From positions 310,001 through 374,000 of the forward strand of contig NZ_CP133078.1 of assembly GCF_030908465.1 (NCBI RefSeq): a stretch of DNA of 64,000 nucleotides. Reading direction: 5' to 3'. The DNA is from Anaerotignum sp. MB30-C6 (GTDB lineage: Bacteria > Bacillota > Clostridia > Lachnospirales > Anaerotignaceae). The notes beneath the pieces are model-generated. The model was not told the DNA's origin. It saw only the letters and a list, made by a program, of their open reading frames with translations, and did not search any database. Made by a program: the position numbers and the translations under genes. Within the stretch, counting starts at the first letter, position 1. Each line of letters begins with the position of its first letter. Below, one piece after another: positions 1-8,482 of the stretch.

Positions 1-957
1 TTAGATGGAAACGGAAATGATGTTTCTTCTAATGGCGATAGTATCGCTGAAGGTGCAAACAGGCTGAAGCTTGAGTTTGAAAAGCATATGGATGATGCCA
101 TTCGTACAAAGATACTCACGGTGCTAAGCCCTATTTATGGTGCGGATAACGTGAAGGTTTCCGTAAGAACAACGGTTGATGTTGATAAAAAGATTAGAGA
201 AATTATAAATCATGAAACGCCAATCGAAGGTTCTGAAAAGGGCATCCCTGGCACAGAGTCAAGTGGCCTTGAGGTAGTAAGGGATGGAAATACAGCTGGG
301 GGTGTTCCCGGAACACAGTCAAATGCTGAGGTACCTACCTACACCCAAGTGGAACGAGACGACACAGAATCATATTATAAAGAAGAGAATACCATTGATT
401 ATTTGGTAAATCAGCTTACTGAACAGGCACAAATTGACTCGGGTAGTATCAAAGATATCTCCGTGTCCGTTGCCATTAACAACGAAACCATCGGAAATAT
501 TACAGAACGGGATTTAAGAGGCTTGATCGGGAATGCTGCTGGTATTGAGCAGGAAAGTCAGGCAGACAAAATTGCCATTGTTGCGGCACCATTTTTTGAA
601 AGTAGTCCATTGCCAGCAAATCTTGATGATATTGGCAGGAATAATTGGATTATTATTGGTGCAATTGCCACGGGAGTACTGCTTATTATTTTAGTTATCG
701 TTATTTTAATTATATCAAAGAGGAGAAAGAGAAAGAAACAGATGGCTGCTGTTGACGTAAAAAGAGAACCATCTATTTCTCCTGATGCATATTTAAAACA
801 ACTGAAGCAAAAGCAACAAGAAGACGCTGAAAATAAGATACTAAATCTTTCAAATGAAAAAGGCTTGGAACTGAAAAATAAGGTTCGAGATCTAGCGGGA
901 GAAAATCCTGAAATTTCAGCACAGCTCATTAGAACTTGGTTAAGAGGGGGAGAATAA
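1..957 (+). CDS. fliF: Flagellar M-ring protein FliF, 3' part
   Basis: The reading frame is open from base 1, so the gene starts upstream of the window; about 318 C-terminal residues are present. FliF forms the membrane-embedded MS-ring that anchors the flagellar rotor and export gate. What is visible is the end of the periplasmic ring-building region with a low-complexity Gly/Ser/Thr/Glu stretch, a strong hydrophobic membrane helix encoded around 645-720, an Arg/Lys stop-transfer cluster, and a cytoplasmic tail whose last 40 residues should bind FliG. fliG follows after 2 bases, which supports the identification. Confidence 0.93.
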   Translation, partial: LDGNGNDVSSNGDSIAEGANRLKLEFEKHMDDAIRTKILTVLSPIYGADNVKVSVRTTVDVDKKIREIINHETPIEGSEKGIPGTESSGLEVVRDGNTAGGVPGTQSNAEVPTYTQVERDDTESYYKEENTIDYLVNQLTEQAQIDSGSIKDISVSVAINNETIGNITERDLRGLIGNAAGIEQESQADKIAIVAAPFFESSPLPANLDDIGRNNWIIIGAIATGVLLIILVIVILIISKRRKRKKQMAAVDVKREPSISPDAYLKQLKQKQQEDAENKILNLSNEKGLELKNKVRDLAGENPEISAQLIRTWLRGGE

Positions 958-959
958 AA

Positions 960-1970
960 TTGGCGAAAGAAAATACTATAACACCGGAACAGAAGGCTGC
1001 TGCGGTTGTTATCTCCCTTGGTGCAGAAAAGGCGGCGCAAGTCTATAAATATCTGACGGAAGATGAAGTTCAAAGATTAACCGTAGAGGTGGCAAAATTA
1101 GGGTTTTTACCGGCAGAGGTTACGGAAGACATTTTGGACGAGTTTTATAAAAACTGTATGCTCCAAAAAGTTGTTACGGAAGGCGGTATGGAGTACGCTA
1201 AATCTGTTTTGGAAAAAGCCTTTGGGGAAGACGTGGCAAGCACCTTATTAGGCAAGGTAGAGAAAACACTTAAGTCCAGAGTATTCTCTTTCTTAAGTAA
1301 GTATGACGATTTGTCAATTTTCTCTATTTTGAGCAATGAAAGACCCCAAACCATTGCTTTAGTTCTCTCTTATATGGATTCAGGTAGGGCGGCAAATATT
1401 ATTGCCGGTCTGCCTGAAAATAGAAAGATTAGCGTTGTTGAGGCCATTGCCAGAATGGATAGTGCGGCACCAGAAGCGATGAAAATTGTTGAGAGAGAAG
1501 TGGAAAAGAAACTTTCCTCTGTAATGACTACAGATTACACCAAAATTGGTGGTATTGATTATATCGCCGAAGTAATGAACTATGTTGACAGAGGCGACGA
1601 AAAATATATCTTCGATGAACTGAGTAAGAAGGATGTTGAACTTGTTGAAGAAATTCGTAAGAAGATGTTTGTATTCGAAGACATTGTTGGAATGGACAAT
1701 CTTTCTATTCAGAGGGTTATCCGTGAGGTTGACCAGAAAGACCTGGTATATGCGCTTAAGGGTGCACAGAGCGAAGTTGCAAGTGTTATTTTTGGAAATA
1801 TGTCTGTTCGTATGACAGAAACCATTAAATCTGAGCTGGAAATCACAACCAATGTTCGTGTGAAAGATGTTGAGGATGCACAGCAGAGAATTGTTAGCGT
1901 AATCAGAAAGCTTGAGGATTCGGGTCAGATCATAGTTTCTAAGGGTGGAAAGGATGATATTATTGCATAG
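960..1970 (+). CDS. fliG: Flagellar motor switch protein FliG
   Basis: Rotor protein linking the FliF ring to the FliM/FliN switch and receiving torque from the stator. The 336 residues match the family length. An ERPQ motif at residues 127-130 stands for the usual EHPQ motif of the middle domain, and the C-terminal charged torque helix region follows. I chose the TTG at 960 because a GGGGGAG ribosome site lies 7 bases before it; a TTG at 936 would overlap fliF and has no such site. The gene overlaps the start of fliH. Confidence 0.95.
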   Translation: MAKENTITPEQKAAAVVISLGAEKAAQVYKYLTEDEVQRLTVEVAKLGFLPAEVTEDILDEFYKNCMLQKVVTEGGMEYAKSVLEKAFGEDVASTLLGKVEKTLKSRVFSFLSKYDDLSIFSILSNERPQTIALVLSYMDSGRAANIIAGLPENRKISVVEAIARMDSAAPEAMKIVEREVEKKLSSVMTTDYTKIGGIDYIAEVMNYVDRGDEKYIFDELSKKDVELVEEIRKKMFVFEDIVGMDNLSIQRVIREVDQKDLVYALKGAQSEVASVIFGNMSVRMTETIKSELEITTNVRVKDVEDAQQRIVSVIRKLEDSGQIIVSKGGKDDIIA

Positions 1971-2814
1971 TGATGAATCAACAGTAGGCTCCTTCCCGTT
2001 TGCGCAATTTGGGGCTGAAGTTGAGGAGAAGGAGCATACCTGTCAAAGGGGTTGTGAAATTGTCCTTCCTGACTTTACGAATGAAGTGATTGAGGAAGTA
2101 GAAATTGAATTGGAAGAACCCCAAGAGGAGTGCCCCCCTGAACCCATAGAAAACAGCTTGCTTTTAATAGAATTAGAAAAAAGGGAAGCCGAACTTCTTG
2201 CAAAAGAGGAAAAAATACTTGCCGAAGCCCAAAAAAAAGCAGATGATATGATAAAGCAAGCCCAACAAGATGCTGAGGAAATAAAAGAAAAGGCCTTTAA
2301 CCAAGGATCTCAAGAGGGTTATCAGGATGGCTATGAAAAAGCTTATGAGGAGCATAAGGCAGAAACGGATGAGGAGACTGCTGTTTTTCTCCTCCAGGCA
2401 AGGGATATTATTCAAGCATTTGAAGAAGAGAAGGAACTGCTGCTTTCCCAAAATATTGATGAACTAAAGGAGTTAGCCATCGCTGTTGCAGAAAAGGTGA
2501 TTCACGTTAGTTTAAAAACCAGTGGTGAAATCATTAAAAAGATGATTGTAACTGCCACAAACAAAATGAAATATAAAGAATGGGTAAAAATTTATATTTC
2601 TAAAAGCGATTCTTCTTTAATTGTACAGTCAAATGCAGACTTACTTGATGCACTTTCTCATGTGTCGGAGCATATTAAGGTAATTGTCATGGAAGACTCT
2701 GCACCGGGAACCTGTATTATTGAGCTGCCGGATCAAATAATTGATGCCAGTGCAAGTACCCAAATTGAAAATATCAGGGGGATAATGAAGAGTGTAGGAA
2801 CTCGGAGGGAATAA
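1954..2814 (+). CDS. fliH: Flagellar assembly protein FliH
   Basis: Negative regulator and stator-like partner of the export ATPase FliI. About 286 residues: an acidic N-terminus, a long Glu/Lys/Ala/Gln coiled coil (about residues 65-150) with a short glycine-containing GSQEGYQDGYEKA stretch typical of FliH GxxxG repeats, and a C-terminal globular domain. ATG 1954 lies inside the fliG 3' end with AAGGGTGG upstream; GTG 1945 is an alternative start. Overlap with fliG implies translational coupling. Confidence 0.88.
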   Translation: MILLHSDESTVGSFPFAQFGAEVEEKEHTCQRGCEIVLPDFTNEVIEEVEIELEEPQEECPPEPIENSLLLIELEKREAELLAKEEKILAEAQKKADDMIKQAQQDAEEIKEKAFNQGSQEGYQDGYEKAYEEHKAETDEETAVFLLQARDIIQAFEEEKELLLSQNIDELKELAIAVAEKVIHVSLKTSGEIIKKMIVTATNKMKYKEWVKIYISKSDSSLIVQSNADLLDALSHVSEHIKVIVMEDSAPGTCIIELPDQIIDASASTQIENIRGIMKSVGTRRE

Positions 2815-2816
2815 TA

Positions 2817-4118
2817 TTGTTTAACGAATTGGTAGACGTTATTAAACGTGCAAACACCATCAGCCATATAGGTAAGATTGAGAACATTGTTGGTATGGCA
2901 ATCGAGGCGTCTGGCAGGAAAGCCAGTATAGGTGAAATCAGCATGATTTATAACGAAAGCGAGAAGAAACAAATTATGGCGGAAACCGTTGGCTTTCGGG
3001 ACGACCGAATTCTTTTAATGCCCTATGAGAGTATCAAAGGGGTTTCTGCGGGTACTTTTGTTAAGAATACAAATGAATGCTTAAAAATAGCAGTGGGTGA
3101 TTTTTTACAGGGAAGAATCATTGATGCTATGGGAAGACCGATGGATGGTTTAGGGGAACTAAAGACCGATCAATATTTCCCCGTAGATAGCGTTGCCACA
3201 AACCCCCTCACCAGACCGCCTATTGAGGAAAAGATGGAGTTCGGTGTGAAAGCCATCGATGGCTTGCTTACCATTGGTAAGGGCCAAAGAATGGGGATTT
3301 TTGCCGGAAGTGGTGTGGGCAAGAGTACCCTCCTTGGTATGCTTGCCAAAAATGTAAAAACGGATATAAACGTGATTGCATTGGTGGGGGAAAGAGGTCG
3401 AGAAGTTCGTGAGTTTATTGAACGGGATTTGGGTGAAGAGGGCCTAAAGCGCTCTGTTTTGGTTGTTGCCACCTCAGATCAGTCTGCTATGCTTCGTATG
3501 AAATGCCCTTTGGTTGCCACTGCCATTGCAGAATATTTTAAAAACCAAGGGAAGGATGTATTGCTGATGATGGACTCCTTAACCAGATTTGCAATGGCTC
3601 AGCGAGAAATTGGTTTAGCCATTGGTGAGCCACCCATTGCCAGAGGGTATACACCCTCTATTTATGCAGAAATGCCAAAGCTTCTGGAGCGTACGGGTAA
3701 TTTTAAGGAGGGTTCCATTACGGGGATATATACAGTGCTGGTTGAAGGGGATGATACCAATGACCCCATTGCAGATACGGTAAGAGGTATTATAGACGGG
3801 CATATTGTTTTATCAAGAAAGCTAGCGAATGGTAACCATTTTCCTGCAATTGACGTAAACGCCAGCATTTCCAGACTTATGAACGCTATTGCAGAGCCAG
3901 AACATTTAGAGTTAGCTTCAAAACTAAGAGATATACTTAGCATTTATGAAAAGAATAGTGACTTGATTTCCATTGGTGCATATAAACATGGGACAAATCC
4001 TAAGTTGGACTTTGCCATTTCTAAAATAGACAAAATTAATGCATTTTTGAAACAGGGTGTTGACGATAAAATATCTTTTGAGGAGACACTAAATCAGATG
4101 GAGGAAATCTTAAAATAA
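2817..4118 (+). CDS. fliI: Flagellum-specific ATP synthase FliI
   Basis: ATPase of the flagellar type III export apparatus, homologous to F1-beta. It has 433 residues with Walker A GSGVGKST at about 164-171, a Walker B region ending in MMDSLTRFAMAQRE near 251-264, and the ATPase signature PSIYAEMPKLLERTG near 281. The start is TTG 2817, preceded by CGGAGGGA, 2 bases after the fliH stop. It works with FliH (upstream) and FliJ (downstream). Confidence 0.97.
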   Translation: MFNELVDVIKRANTISHIGKIENIVGMAIEASGRKASIGEISMIYNESEKKQIMAETVGFRDDRILLMPYESIKGVSAGTFVKNTNECLKIAVGDFLQGRIIDAMGRPMDGLGELKTDQYFPVDSVATNPLTRPPIEEKMEFGVKAIDGLLTIGKGQRMGIFAGSGVGKSTLLGMLAKNVKTDINVIALVGERGREVREFIERDLGEEGLKRSVLVVATSDQSAMLRMKCPLVATAIAEYFKNQGKDVLLMMDSLTRFAMAQREIGLAIGEPPIARGYTPSIYAEMPKLLERTGNFKEGSITGIYTVLVEGDDTNDPIADTVRGIIDGHIVLSRKLANGNHFPAIDVNASISRLMNAIAEPEHLELASKLRDILSIYEKNSDLISIGAYKHGTNPKLDFAISKIDKINAFLKQGVDDKISFEETLNQMEEILK

Positions 4119-4148
4119 CTAGGAATATCTAATAATGTGGGTGATTAA

Positions 4149-4580
4149 ATGAAAAAGTTTAGTTTTCAGCTGGAATCTGTTATGAATTTTAAAAATCAGC
4201 GGCTAGAAAACAAGAAAGCTGAACATGCAAGAACCATTGCCATGGTAAACGCACAAAATGAAAAGATTGACTGTCTTATTGAAAAGTTCAAATGCGTAAA
4301 CTGTGAGTTTAATGAAAAAAAGATGTCAGGAATCGCAATCATTGAAGCAATGGAGTATTCGGGCTTTCTTTATAAGCTTGAGGTGGAAATCCAGCAAGAA
4401 AAGGTGCACCTTGAGGAATTAAAAATTAAAGAAGAAGAAAAAAGAGCAGAAGTGGTAGAAGTGAAGATTGAAACTTCAACTTTGGAAAAATTAAAAGAAA
4501 AAAAGCTTGAGGCATATCATAAAGAAGTACAAAAAAGCGAAGAACTATACATAGAAGAGTTTGTATCTCGCAGCCTTTAA
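4149..4580 (+). CDS. fliJ: Flagellar export chaperone FliJ
   Basis: A 143-residue, almost wholly helical, Lys/Glu-rich coiled-coil protein directly after fliI, as expected for FliJ, the central-stalk-like export chaperone. The N-terminus (KFSFQLESVMNFK) matches the typical FliJ start. It is the last gene of this operon: a terminator follows at once and no fliK or flgD comes next. Confidence 0.88.
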   Translation: MKKFSFQLESVMNFKNQRLENKKAEHARTIAMVNAQNEKIDCLIEKFKCVNCEFNEKKMSGIAIIEAMEYSGFLYKLEVEIQQEKVHLEELKIKEEEKRAEVVEVKIETSTLEKLKEKKLEAYHKEVQKSEELYIEEFVSRSL

Positions 4581-4586
4581 AAAGAT

Positions 4587-4626
4587 AAGTCATGTATGAG
4601 TTGAACTTGTACGTGACTTTTTATTT
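4587..4626 (+). terminator. Intrinsic terminator of the flagellar operon
   Basis: A 10-bp stem (4587-4596 with 4610-4619, one G-U pair) is followed by a T-rich tail, 7 bases after the fliJ stop. Confidence 0.85.
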
Positions 4627-4662
4627 TAAGAAATAGGACTTTTGGTATAACGGGAGGTTTCA

Positions 4663-4917
4663 ATGAAGGATATGGATTATGATTTAATTGCAAATTTAGA
4701 TAAGTTGCATACCACTGAACTGGGTGTAGTCCGAATAAAGAAAAATCTTGCTTTGAATACAGATGATGTAGTCGGTTGGTGTAAGGCTACAATATCATCT
4801 GACAATGCTGATATTACAAGAAAGGGGAAAAACTGGTATGTTCATGCTGATGGATGTGTCATAACAGTAAATGCATTCAGCTATACAATCATAACAGCCC
4901 ATAGGGAAAAGAGATGA
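4663..4917 (+). CDS. DUF3781 family protein
   Basis: An 84-residue protein resembling the DUF3781 family (conserved LHTTELG..RIKKNL and TDDVV.WCK segments near residues 15-45). No function is established for the family. It starts at ATG 4663 after a GGGAGG ribosome site and overlaps the next gene by 4 bases (ATGA), so the two are translated together. No signal peptide or membrane segment is visible. Confidence 0.75.
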   Translation: MKDMDYDLIANLDKLHTTELGVVRIKKNLALNTDDVVGWCKATISSDNADITRKGKNWYVHADGCVITVNAFSYTIITAHREKR

Positions 4918-5378
4918 GCCATTCTATTCAAGAACGAGATGCTTTTACATTGATAGGGCGTTCAGTGCAACTGACAAATTCCAAAAAAGAAAATGTTCGG
5001 ATATGCTCACAATTTTGGCGAAGTTTTAATTCAGATTTAAAAAAATCGTGTTTGTCTATGTGTGAGAACTGGGTTAAATATGCTTTGATGGAGCGTAAGA
5101 ATGGAAAGCTCTTCTACTTCTGTGCTATACCAACACCAATGGCTATACCAGAGCAATTTGTATCGAAAGAGATTCCTTTTTGCAAATATTGCGTAGTGGA
5201 ACACATAGGGCCTATGAATCGAATCTATGACACTTATACTGAAATTTATAAGCAGATTCTACCCGACAACGGATATGTTCCTTTTCACGATGAAGTTCTC
5301 CATTTTGAAAAATATGATGATCGTTTTCATTGGAATCGGCGTGATTCAATTATTACTATTTGGGTTCCCATTAAGTAA
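4914..5378 (+). CDS. GyrI-like / effector-binding domain protein
   Basis: A 154-residue protein resembling the stand-alone GyrI-like (AraC effector-binding) fold: central KEIPFCKYCVVEHIGPM strand, a helix with YTEIYKQILPDNGY, and a C-terminal acidic strand ending in IITIWVPIK. Such domains bind small ligands or act as inhibitors; the ligand cannot be told from sequence. It is coupled to the DUF3781 gene by ATGA overlap, suggesting a two-gene unit. The identification is by pattern only. Confidence 0.7.
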   Translation: MSHSIQERDAFTLIGRSVQLTNSKKENVRICSQFWRSFNSDLKKSCLSMCENWVKYALMERKNGKLFYFCAIPTPMAIPEQFVSKEIPFCKYCVVEHIGPMNRIYDTYTEIYKQILPDNGYVPFHDEVLHFEKYDDRFHWNRRDSIITIWVPIK

Positions 5379-5462
5379 TGTACATAGAATTTGAGAGTTG
5401 TGGGCGAAGGGTAATAAAAAAATTAGGATAATGGAGGAGTTAGGTTTTATTGAAAATAGGGC

Positions 5463-5492
5463 AAAACAAAAACCCCCTAAAAATAGGGGGTT
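5463..5492 (-). terminator. Terminator of tRNA-fMet
   Basis: On the minus strand, an AACCCCCTA/TAGGGGGTT stem begins 4 bases after the tRNA 3' end and is followed by TTTTTGTTTT. Confidence 0.92.
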
Positions 5493-5495
5493 AGA

Positions 5496-5569
<74 letters not shown>

Positions 5570-5600
5570 GCAATATTGATTACATAATGTTATGTTTATC

Positions 5601-5629
5601 ATTATATGCCCTTTTGAAGGGTTTGTCAA
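5601..5629 (-). promoter_or_regulatory. Consensus sigma-70 promoter of tRNA-fMet
   Basis: Minus-strand TTGACA (5624-5629), 17-bp spacer, TATAAT (5601-5606): a perfect housekeeping consensus. The predicted start is about 25 bases before the tRNA. The spacer contains the inverted repeat CCCTT-N3-AAGGG. Confidence 0.93.
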
Positions 5630-5648
5630 GGAAACATTGTCGCAAATT

Positions 5649-6362
5649 TCACGTGCCATCCTTAAATTTCGCTTCTAGCTTACTTTTTCTATCCTGCCAG
5701 TCAGGCATTAACTGACTTAAAAGAGCATAAAACTCCTTCCCGTGGTTCTTATGGAGAAAATGTAATAGCTCATGGAGAACAACCTGTTCGATGCAATCTT
5801 TGGAAGCTTTTATTAATTGAAGGTTTAAGCGAATGGTATTGCCTCCAGTGGTACAGCTTCCCCAAAGGGTTTTCATATTTCGTATTTGAATGGTTGGGCG
5901 GCTGATTCCGTAGGGCTCTACCATGGGATAGACATGATCCATGACTTCCTCAAATACCATGGAGGATTGCTTTTTTAACCAGAGGAGATACTCAGCGTGT
6001 AAAGCATTTTCTGCGGAATTTTGGGAAGACATAATTACTTTATCTCCTTGTATTACTATCATAGAAGGCCCTTTTGAAAGTACCAATTGATAAGGTTTCC
6101 CTAGATAATAGAGGGTTTTTCCATCAAAAAAACCCGTTGGTGGTAAATTTTTGCGTAATTTTTCAATCTCTGCAAGGTGGGTGATAATCCAAAGGGACTT
6201 TGACTGAACAAATTCTTCTATTACAGAAAGAGGTACTTTTTTGGATGCAGAGACAACAACGTTTCCATGCTTATTGACACGGAGATTAATATATTTCACA
6301 TTTTTACGAATCAGTTCAAATTCTAATTTTATGCCTTCATATTGAATTGTGTGTGTAGACAT
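5649..6362 (-). CDS. YgjP-like (SprT/DUF45 type) metal-dependent hydrolase
   Basis: A 237-residue soluble protein of the YgjP/DUF45 family. The zinc-peptidase motif HELLH is at residues 197-201, with further histidines at 204 and 207 and the family segment TLWGSCT at about 165-171. Family members are predicted metallopeptidases without a settled substrate. The start ATG is preceded by AAGGAGAATT. The gene is transcribed toward the tRNA. Confidence 0.88.
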   Translation of the reverse strand: MSTHTIQYEGIKLEFELIRKNVKYINLRVNKHGNVVVSASKKVPLSVIEEFVQSKSLWIITHLAEIEKLRKNLPPTGFFDGKTLYYLGKPYQLVLSKGPSMIVIQGDKVIMSSQNSAENALHAEYLLWLKKQSSMVFEEVMDHVYPMVEPYGISRPTIQIRNMKTLWGSCTTGGNTIRLNLQLIKASKDCIEQVVLHELLHFLHKNHGKEFYALLSQLMPDWQDRKSKLEAKFKDGT

Positions 6363-6407
6363 AGGAATTCTCCTTTGCAGTAAACAAAACAGCTTTCTTT
6401 CTATTAT

Positions 6408-6436
6408 ATTTTACACATTTCAAATAGGATTGTCCA
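6408..6436 (-). promoter_or_regulatory. Promoter of the YgjP-like gene
   Basis: Minus strand TGGACA (6431-6436), 17-bp spacer, TAAAAT (6408-6413), about 45 bases before the ATG. Confidence 0.6.
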
Positions 6437-6692
6437 GACTTGGAATTTTATTCAAATTATGCACAGATTATTAATATATTCACAAATTAAATTCAAAAGA
6501 ATTAGAATTATTCAAAAAATGAATGATTTATTTCGTAGGAATAAACTGAGAGAACTTTTGCTTTTTAGCAATTTATTCATTACAACACATGAATTAATCA
6601 GTATTTTGCATGGTAAAACAGTGTTTATTGGAAAAAACATGAGAAAAACTAATTAAATACAGAGATTAGGCTATAAAACTGTGAATTTAAGA
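6437..6692. other. AT-rich divergent intergenic region
   Basis: About 255 very AT-rich bases between two diverging promoters. A small open frame (6459-6656) lacks a ribosome site and looks fortuitous. A short AATTC-N4-GAATT inverted repeat is present; no RNA gene is recognised. Confidence 0.5.
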
Positions 6693-6721
6693 TTGAATTA
6701 TACATCGAAATATGGTAAAAT
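6693..6721 (+). promoter_or_regulatory. Promoter of the TAXI-TRAP operon
   Basis: TTGAAT (6693-6698), 17-bp spacer, TAAAAT (6716-6721) with an upstream TGG extension, 65 bases before the solute-binding protein ATG. Confidence 0.65.
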
Positions 6722-6786
6722 GAGTCCTGAATATAAATGTAATTATTTGCATAAAGCAATCAAGGAAAAAATAAGGAGATGAGCAA

Positions 6787-7794
6787 ATGAAAAAGAAACT
6801 GGTAACATTAACAGCTTTAGCTGTAACTGCGATGATGGCGTTTACAGGTTGTGGTGGTGGAAGTAGCAGCAATGAGGATGCTGATAATGGTGCGGACAGT
6901 GCTTCTGGCGCTGTAGAACAATTGACACTGGGCACAGGTGGCACAACCGGAACATACTACGCAGTTGGTGGTACAATGTCCACAGTATTAAACAATGCAA
7001 TGGAAAATGTTAATCTTAAGGTTGTTTCCACAGGTGCTTCCAAGGCAAATATTTTGGATATTGACGACAAGGTTTCTGATATTGCAATCGTTCAGAATGA
7101 CGTAATGTATTATGCATTTAATGGAACAGACCTTTTTGAAGCAGATGGCTCCTTCGATACATTCTCTGCTATTGCCGGTGTTTATGATGAAACTTGCCAG
7201 ATTATTGCATCAACCGACATTAAGAGCATTGAAGACTTAAAGGGAAAAAGAATAAACGTGGGTGACGCAGGTAGTGGTGTTGAATTTAATGCAACACAAA
7301 TTTTGGCTGCCTACGGCATTGACATCAACTCAGACATCACGAAAGTAAACGGTAGCTTTGGTGATGCGGCGGACTCCATCAAAGATGGTAAGATTGATGC
7401 GGCATTTATCACAGCAGGTGCGCCTACAACAGCGGTAGTTGACTTGGCGATCTCCAAAGACATCAACTTGTTAACTATTGATGATGAGCATGCAGAAGCT
7501 TTGATGAGTGAATATCCTTTCTACACAAAGACAATTATTCCGGGTGGAACATACTCTGCCGTTGCGGATGACGTACAGACATTGAGTGTACGTGCAACCT
7601 TAATTACTGCCAATGACGTGACAGAAGATGCTATTTATGAACTAACGAAGGCACTCTTTGAAAACAAAGATGCGTTGGCAAATAGTAACGCTAAGTTTGA
7701 AGAGTTAGACCCCAATGCAGCTACTCAGGGTATTTCCGTTCCTTTCCACCCAGGCGCTGAGAAATACTTTAAAGAGATTGGCGTTCTTAGTTAA
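6787..7794 (+). CDS. TAXI family TRAP transporter solute-binding lipoprotein
   Basis: Extracytoplasmic substrate receptor of a TRAP transporter of the TAXI class. It has 335 residues: a lipoprotein signal peptide with lipobox FTGC (Cys about 21), a Gly/Ser/Asp linker, and the TAXI start LTLGTGGTTGTYYAVGG at about 46-62. The TAXI features DIAIVQNDVMYYA and the GDAGSGVEFNA segment are present. The substrate is unknown; characterised TAXI systems import dicarboxylates or glutamate-like acids. An AAGGAGATGAGCAA site precedes ATG 6787. DUF1850 and the fused permease follow in the same operon. Confidence 0.93.
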   Translation: MKKKLVTLTALAVTAMMAFTGCGGGSSSNEDADNGADSASGAVEQLTLGTGGTTGTYYAVGGTMSTVLNNAMENVNLKVVSTGASKANILDIDDKVSDIAIVQNDVMYYAFNGTDLFEADGSFDTFSAIAGVYDETCQIIASTDIKSIEDLKGKRINVGDAGSGVEFNATQILAAYGIDINSDITKVNGSFGDAADSIKDGKIDAAFITAGAPTTAVVDLAISKDINLLTIDDEHAEALMSEYPFYTKTIIPGGTYSAVADDVQTLSVRATLITANDVTEDAIYELTKALFENKDALANSNAKFEELDPNAATQGISVPFHPGAEKYFKEIGVLS

Positions 7795-8301
7795 TTGTTG
7801 GATAACAGCAGACTAAGCATCAAACAGATTGTTGGCATAGTGGTTGCAATAATAGCAGTTATTATTGCAACTACTATTTTTCATATGAACCATACAGGAG
7901 ATTGCCTGAAATTGTGGAACGGGAGAACAGGCGATATTCTTGCAAGTTACCCCATGGAAGAAGGCGAGGAATTTTCTGTGCAATTCATGCACTCTGTCAA
8001 TCAATCTCCGGTGGAAGATCGCTATCGGATTGAGAATGGGGAAATTGTTGTATACGAAACCGTATACTATAACTTTGGGGCAGGGGTGCAAACGGAATTG
8101 GAAGATGGGCAGACATTAACCTACGGAGAAGATGGCTCTATGATTATTTCTGGGTTCAACAAGCCCATTGCCGAGCTTTCCTATAATGTTAGCCCTGTAT
8201 ATGACCATATTTTAAGGGTAAATGGAGAGGAAATTAGTCTGCGTCAGCTTTGCGGCGAGGATAGATTCGTCTCCTTCAGCTATGAAAAGGGGAAGAAGTA
8301 G
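7795..8301 (+). CDS. DUF1850 domain membrane-anchored protein of the TRAP operon
   Basis: A 168-residue protein with an N-terminal membrane helix (about 10-28) and an external domain containing the DUF1850-type segment FMHSVNQSPVEDRY. DUF1850 genes commonly sit between TAXI receptors and their permeases, as here; their role is unknown. It starts at TTG 7795 (or 7798) immediately after the upstream stop, with no good ribosome site, so translation is probably coupled. Confidence 0.85.
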   Translation: MLDNSRLSIKQIVGIVVAIIAVIIATTIFHMNHTGDCLKLWNGRTGDILASYPMEEGEEFSVQFMHSVNQSPVEDRYRIENGEIVVYETVYYNFGAGVQTELEDGQTLTYGEDGSMIISGFNKPIAELSYNVSPVYDHILRVNGEEISLRQLCGEDRFVSFSYEKGKK

Positions 8302-8482
8302 AAAAAGGAAAGATGCAGTCAGAGACTTTCTGAAATCTTAAGTTTTCGTTTTTTACCCATAGTTTCTTTCCGAAGAAGGAAGGGATCATTGTTTTTTGTT
8401 CTTTAAAAGACAGTTGAGAACGTTTGAAACTGGTTTGAGAAAGACTCTGATGAGAGATTGATGAAAAGGAGGAGGAAGCAAG

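Noticed and set aside
558..1073. 171-codon minus-strand frame
   Set aside because: Antisense to fliF and fliG; Phe/Ser-rich composition is the usual shadow of Lys/Glu-rich genes.
6459..6656. 65-codon frame in the AT-rich gap before the TRAP operon
   Set aside because: No ribosome site, composition follows the surrounding AT-rich DNA, and it lies between two divergent promoters.
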